From: an uncultured Flavobacteriales bacterium
Lineage (GTDB): Bacteria; Bacteroidota; Bacteroidia; Flavobacteriales_D; Sanyastnellaceae
NCBI GenBank assembly: GCA_905478795.1
Contig: CAJQJX010000047.1
Coordinates: 1-59,031 of the forward strand
Direction of reading: 5' to 3'
Length of the DNA stretch: 59,031 bases
This document shows positions 59,016-59,031 of this stretch, one piece after another; position 1 is the stretch's first letter, and the number at the start of each line of letters is the position of its first letter. The notes below the pieces were generated by a model. The model was not told the DNA's origin, searched no databases, and saw only the letters and a list, made by a program, of their open reading frames with translations. Both the position numbers and the translations under genes were made by a program.

Positions 59016-59031
59016 GTTTCAATAGGAATGC

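Noticed and set aside
1-59031. tRNA, rRNA, CRISPR array or insertion sequence
   Set aside because: Read through all intergenic gaps; no cloverleaf, array or terminal-repeat transposase was seen. A tRNAscan or IS search would settle it.

Overview
This 59 kb window is chromosomal DNA from a member of the Bacteroidota, most likely a Flavobacteriales-like lineage. The evidence is a GldI-type FKBP lipoprotein next to a DHH phosphoesterase, gldF-gldG, four or five proteins with type IX secretion (T9SS) C-terminal domains, and the conserved Bacteroidota orders parA-parB-DUF5683-dapB-lepB-wbqC and phoH-purC divergent from a SAM hydrolase. Base composition looks moderately GC-rich and even throughout. 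I found no IS element, prophage module, CRISPR array, tRNA or rRNA. The species cannot be named from the sequence.

Layout. 1-2.0 kb: end of an nrnA-like gene, gldI and a second FKBP-like lipoprotein. 2.0-8.2 kb, minus strand: dnaA with a phosphotyrosine phosphatase gene, then an operon of gcvT, comB, an S1/P1-type nuclease or phospholipase and a tRNA-queuosine mannosyltransferase. 8.2-15 kb: an orphan ParE-like ORF, then the minus-strand chromosome-partition and envelope operon (parA, parB, DUF5683, dapB, lepB, wbqC) headed by an MBL-fold hydrolase and a PUR-type nucleic-acid-binding protein. 15-17.7 kb: a PKD-repeat T9SS type B surface protein. 17.8-24.7 kb: DEAD-box helicase with msrB, an ECF sigma/anti-sigma/Spy-like operon, an IMPase-family gene, lgt and mtaB. 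24.8-29.7 kb: an ASPIC/UnbV repeat protein and a five-haem cytochrome, both with T9SS type A tails. 29.7-34.5 kb: xth, an ATE-fold aminoacyl-tRNA-protein transferase, an aldehyde dehydrogenase, and a stomatin/NfeD pair. 34.6-43.7 kb: three large paralogous FG-GAP/ASPIC-UnbV/SprB-repeat secreted proteins surrounding coaE and rpe. 43.8-51.3 kb: clpS, a LytTR regulator, a YopX-like small protein, glnS, cca, tsaC, purC and phoH. 51.4-58.6 kb: a long plus-strand operon (SAM hydrolase, ABM monooxygenase, gldF, gldG, DUF4340-like, thiolase, paaY-like, trmN6-like), mostly with 4-nt stop/start overlaps.

Common themes. Much of the window serves the cell surface: T9SS cargo, lipoprotein and signal-peptide processing (lgt, lepB), and Gld proteins. 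A second group acts on tRNA or translation (QTMAN, mtaB, tsaC, cca, glnS, trmN6). A third is chromosome housekeeping (dnaA, parAB, coaE, purC, xth). The least ordinary parts are the tandem family of ~860-residue secreted repeat proteins, the five-haem cytochrome with a T9SS tail, the co-occurrence of an ATE-type transferase and ClpS (a possible N-degron route), a LytTR regulator with a pseudo-receiver domain, and the degenerate FKBP partner of GldI. I did not find a defence system or any cluster that is clearly a wholly new system.
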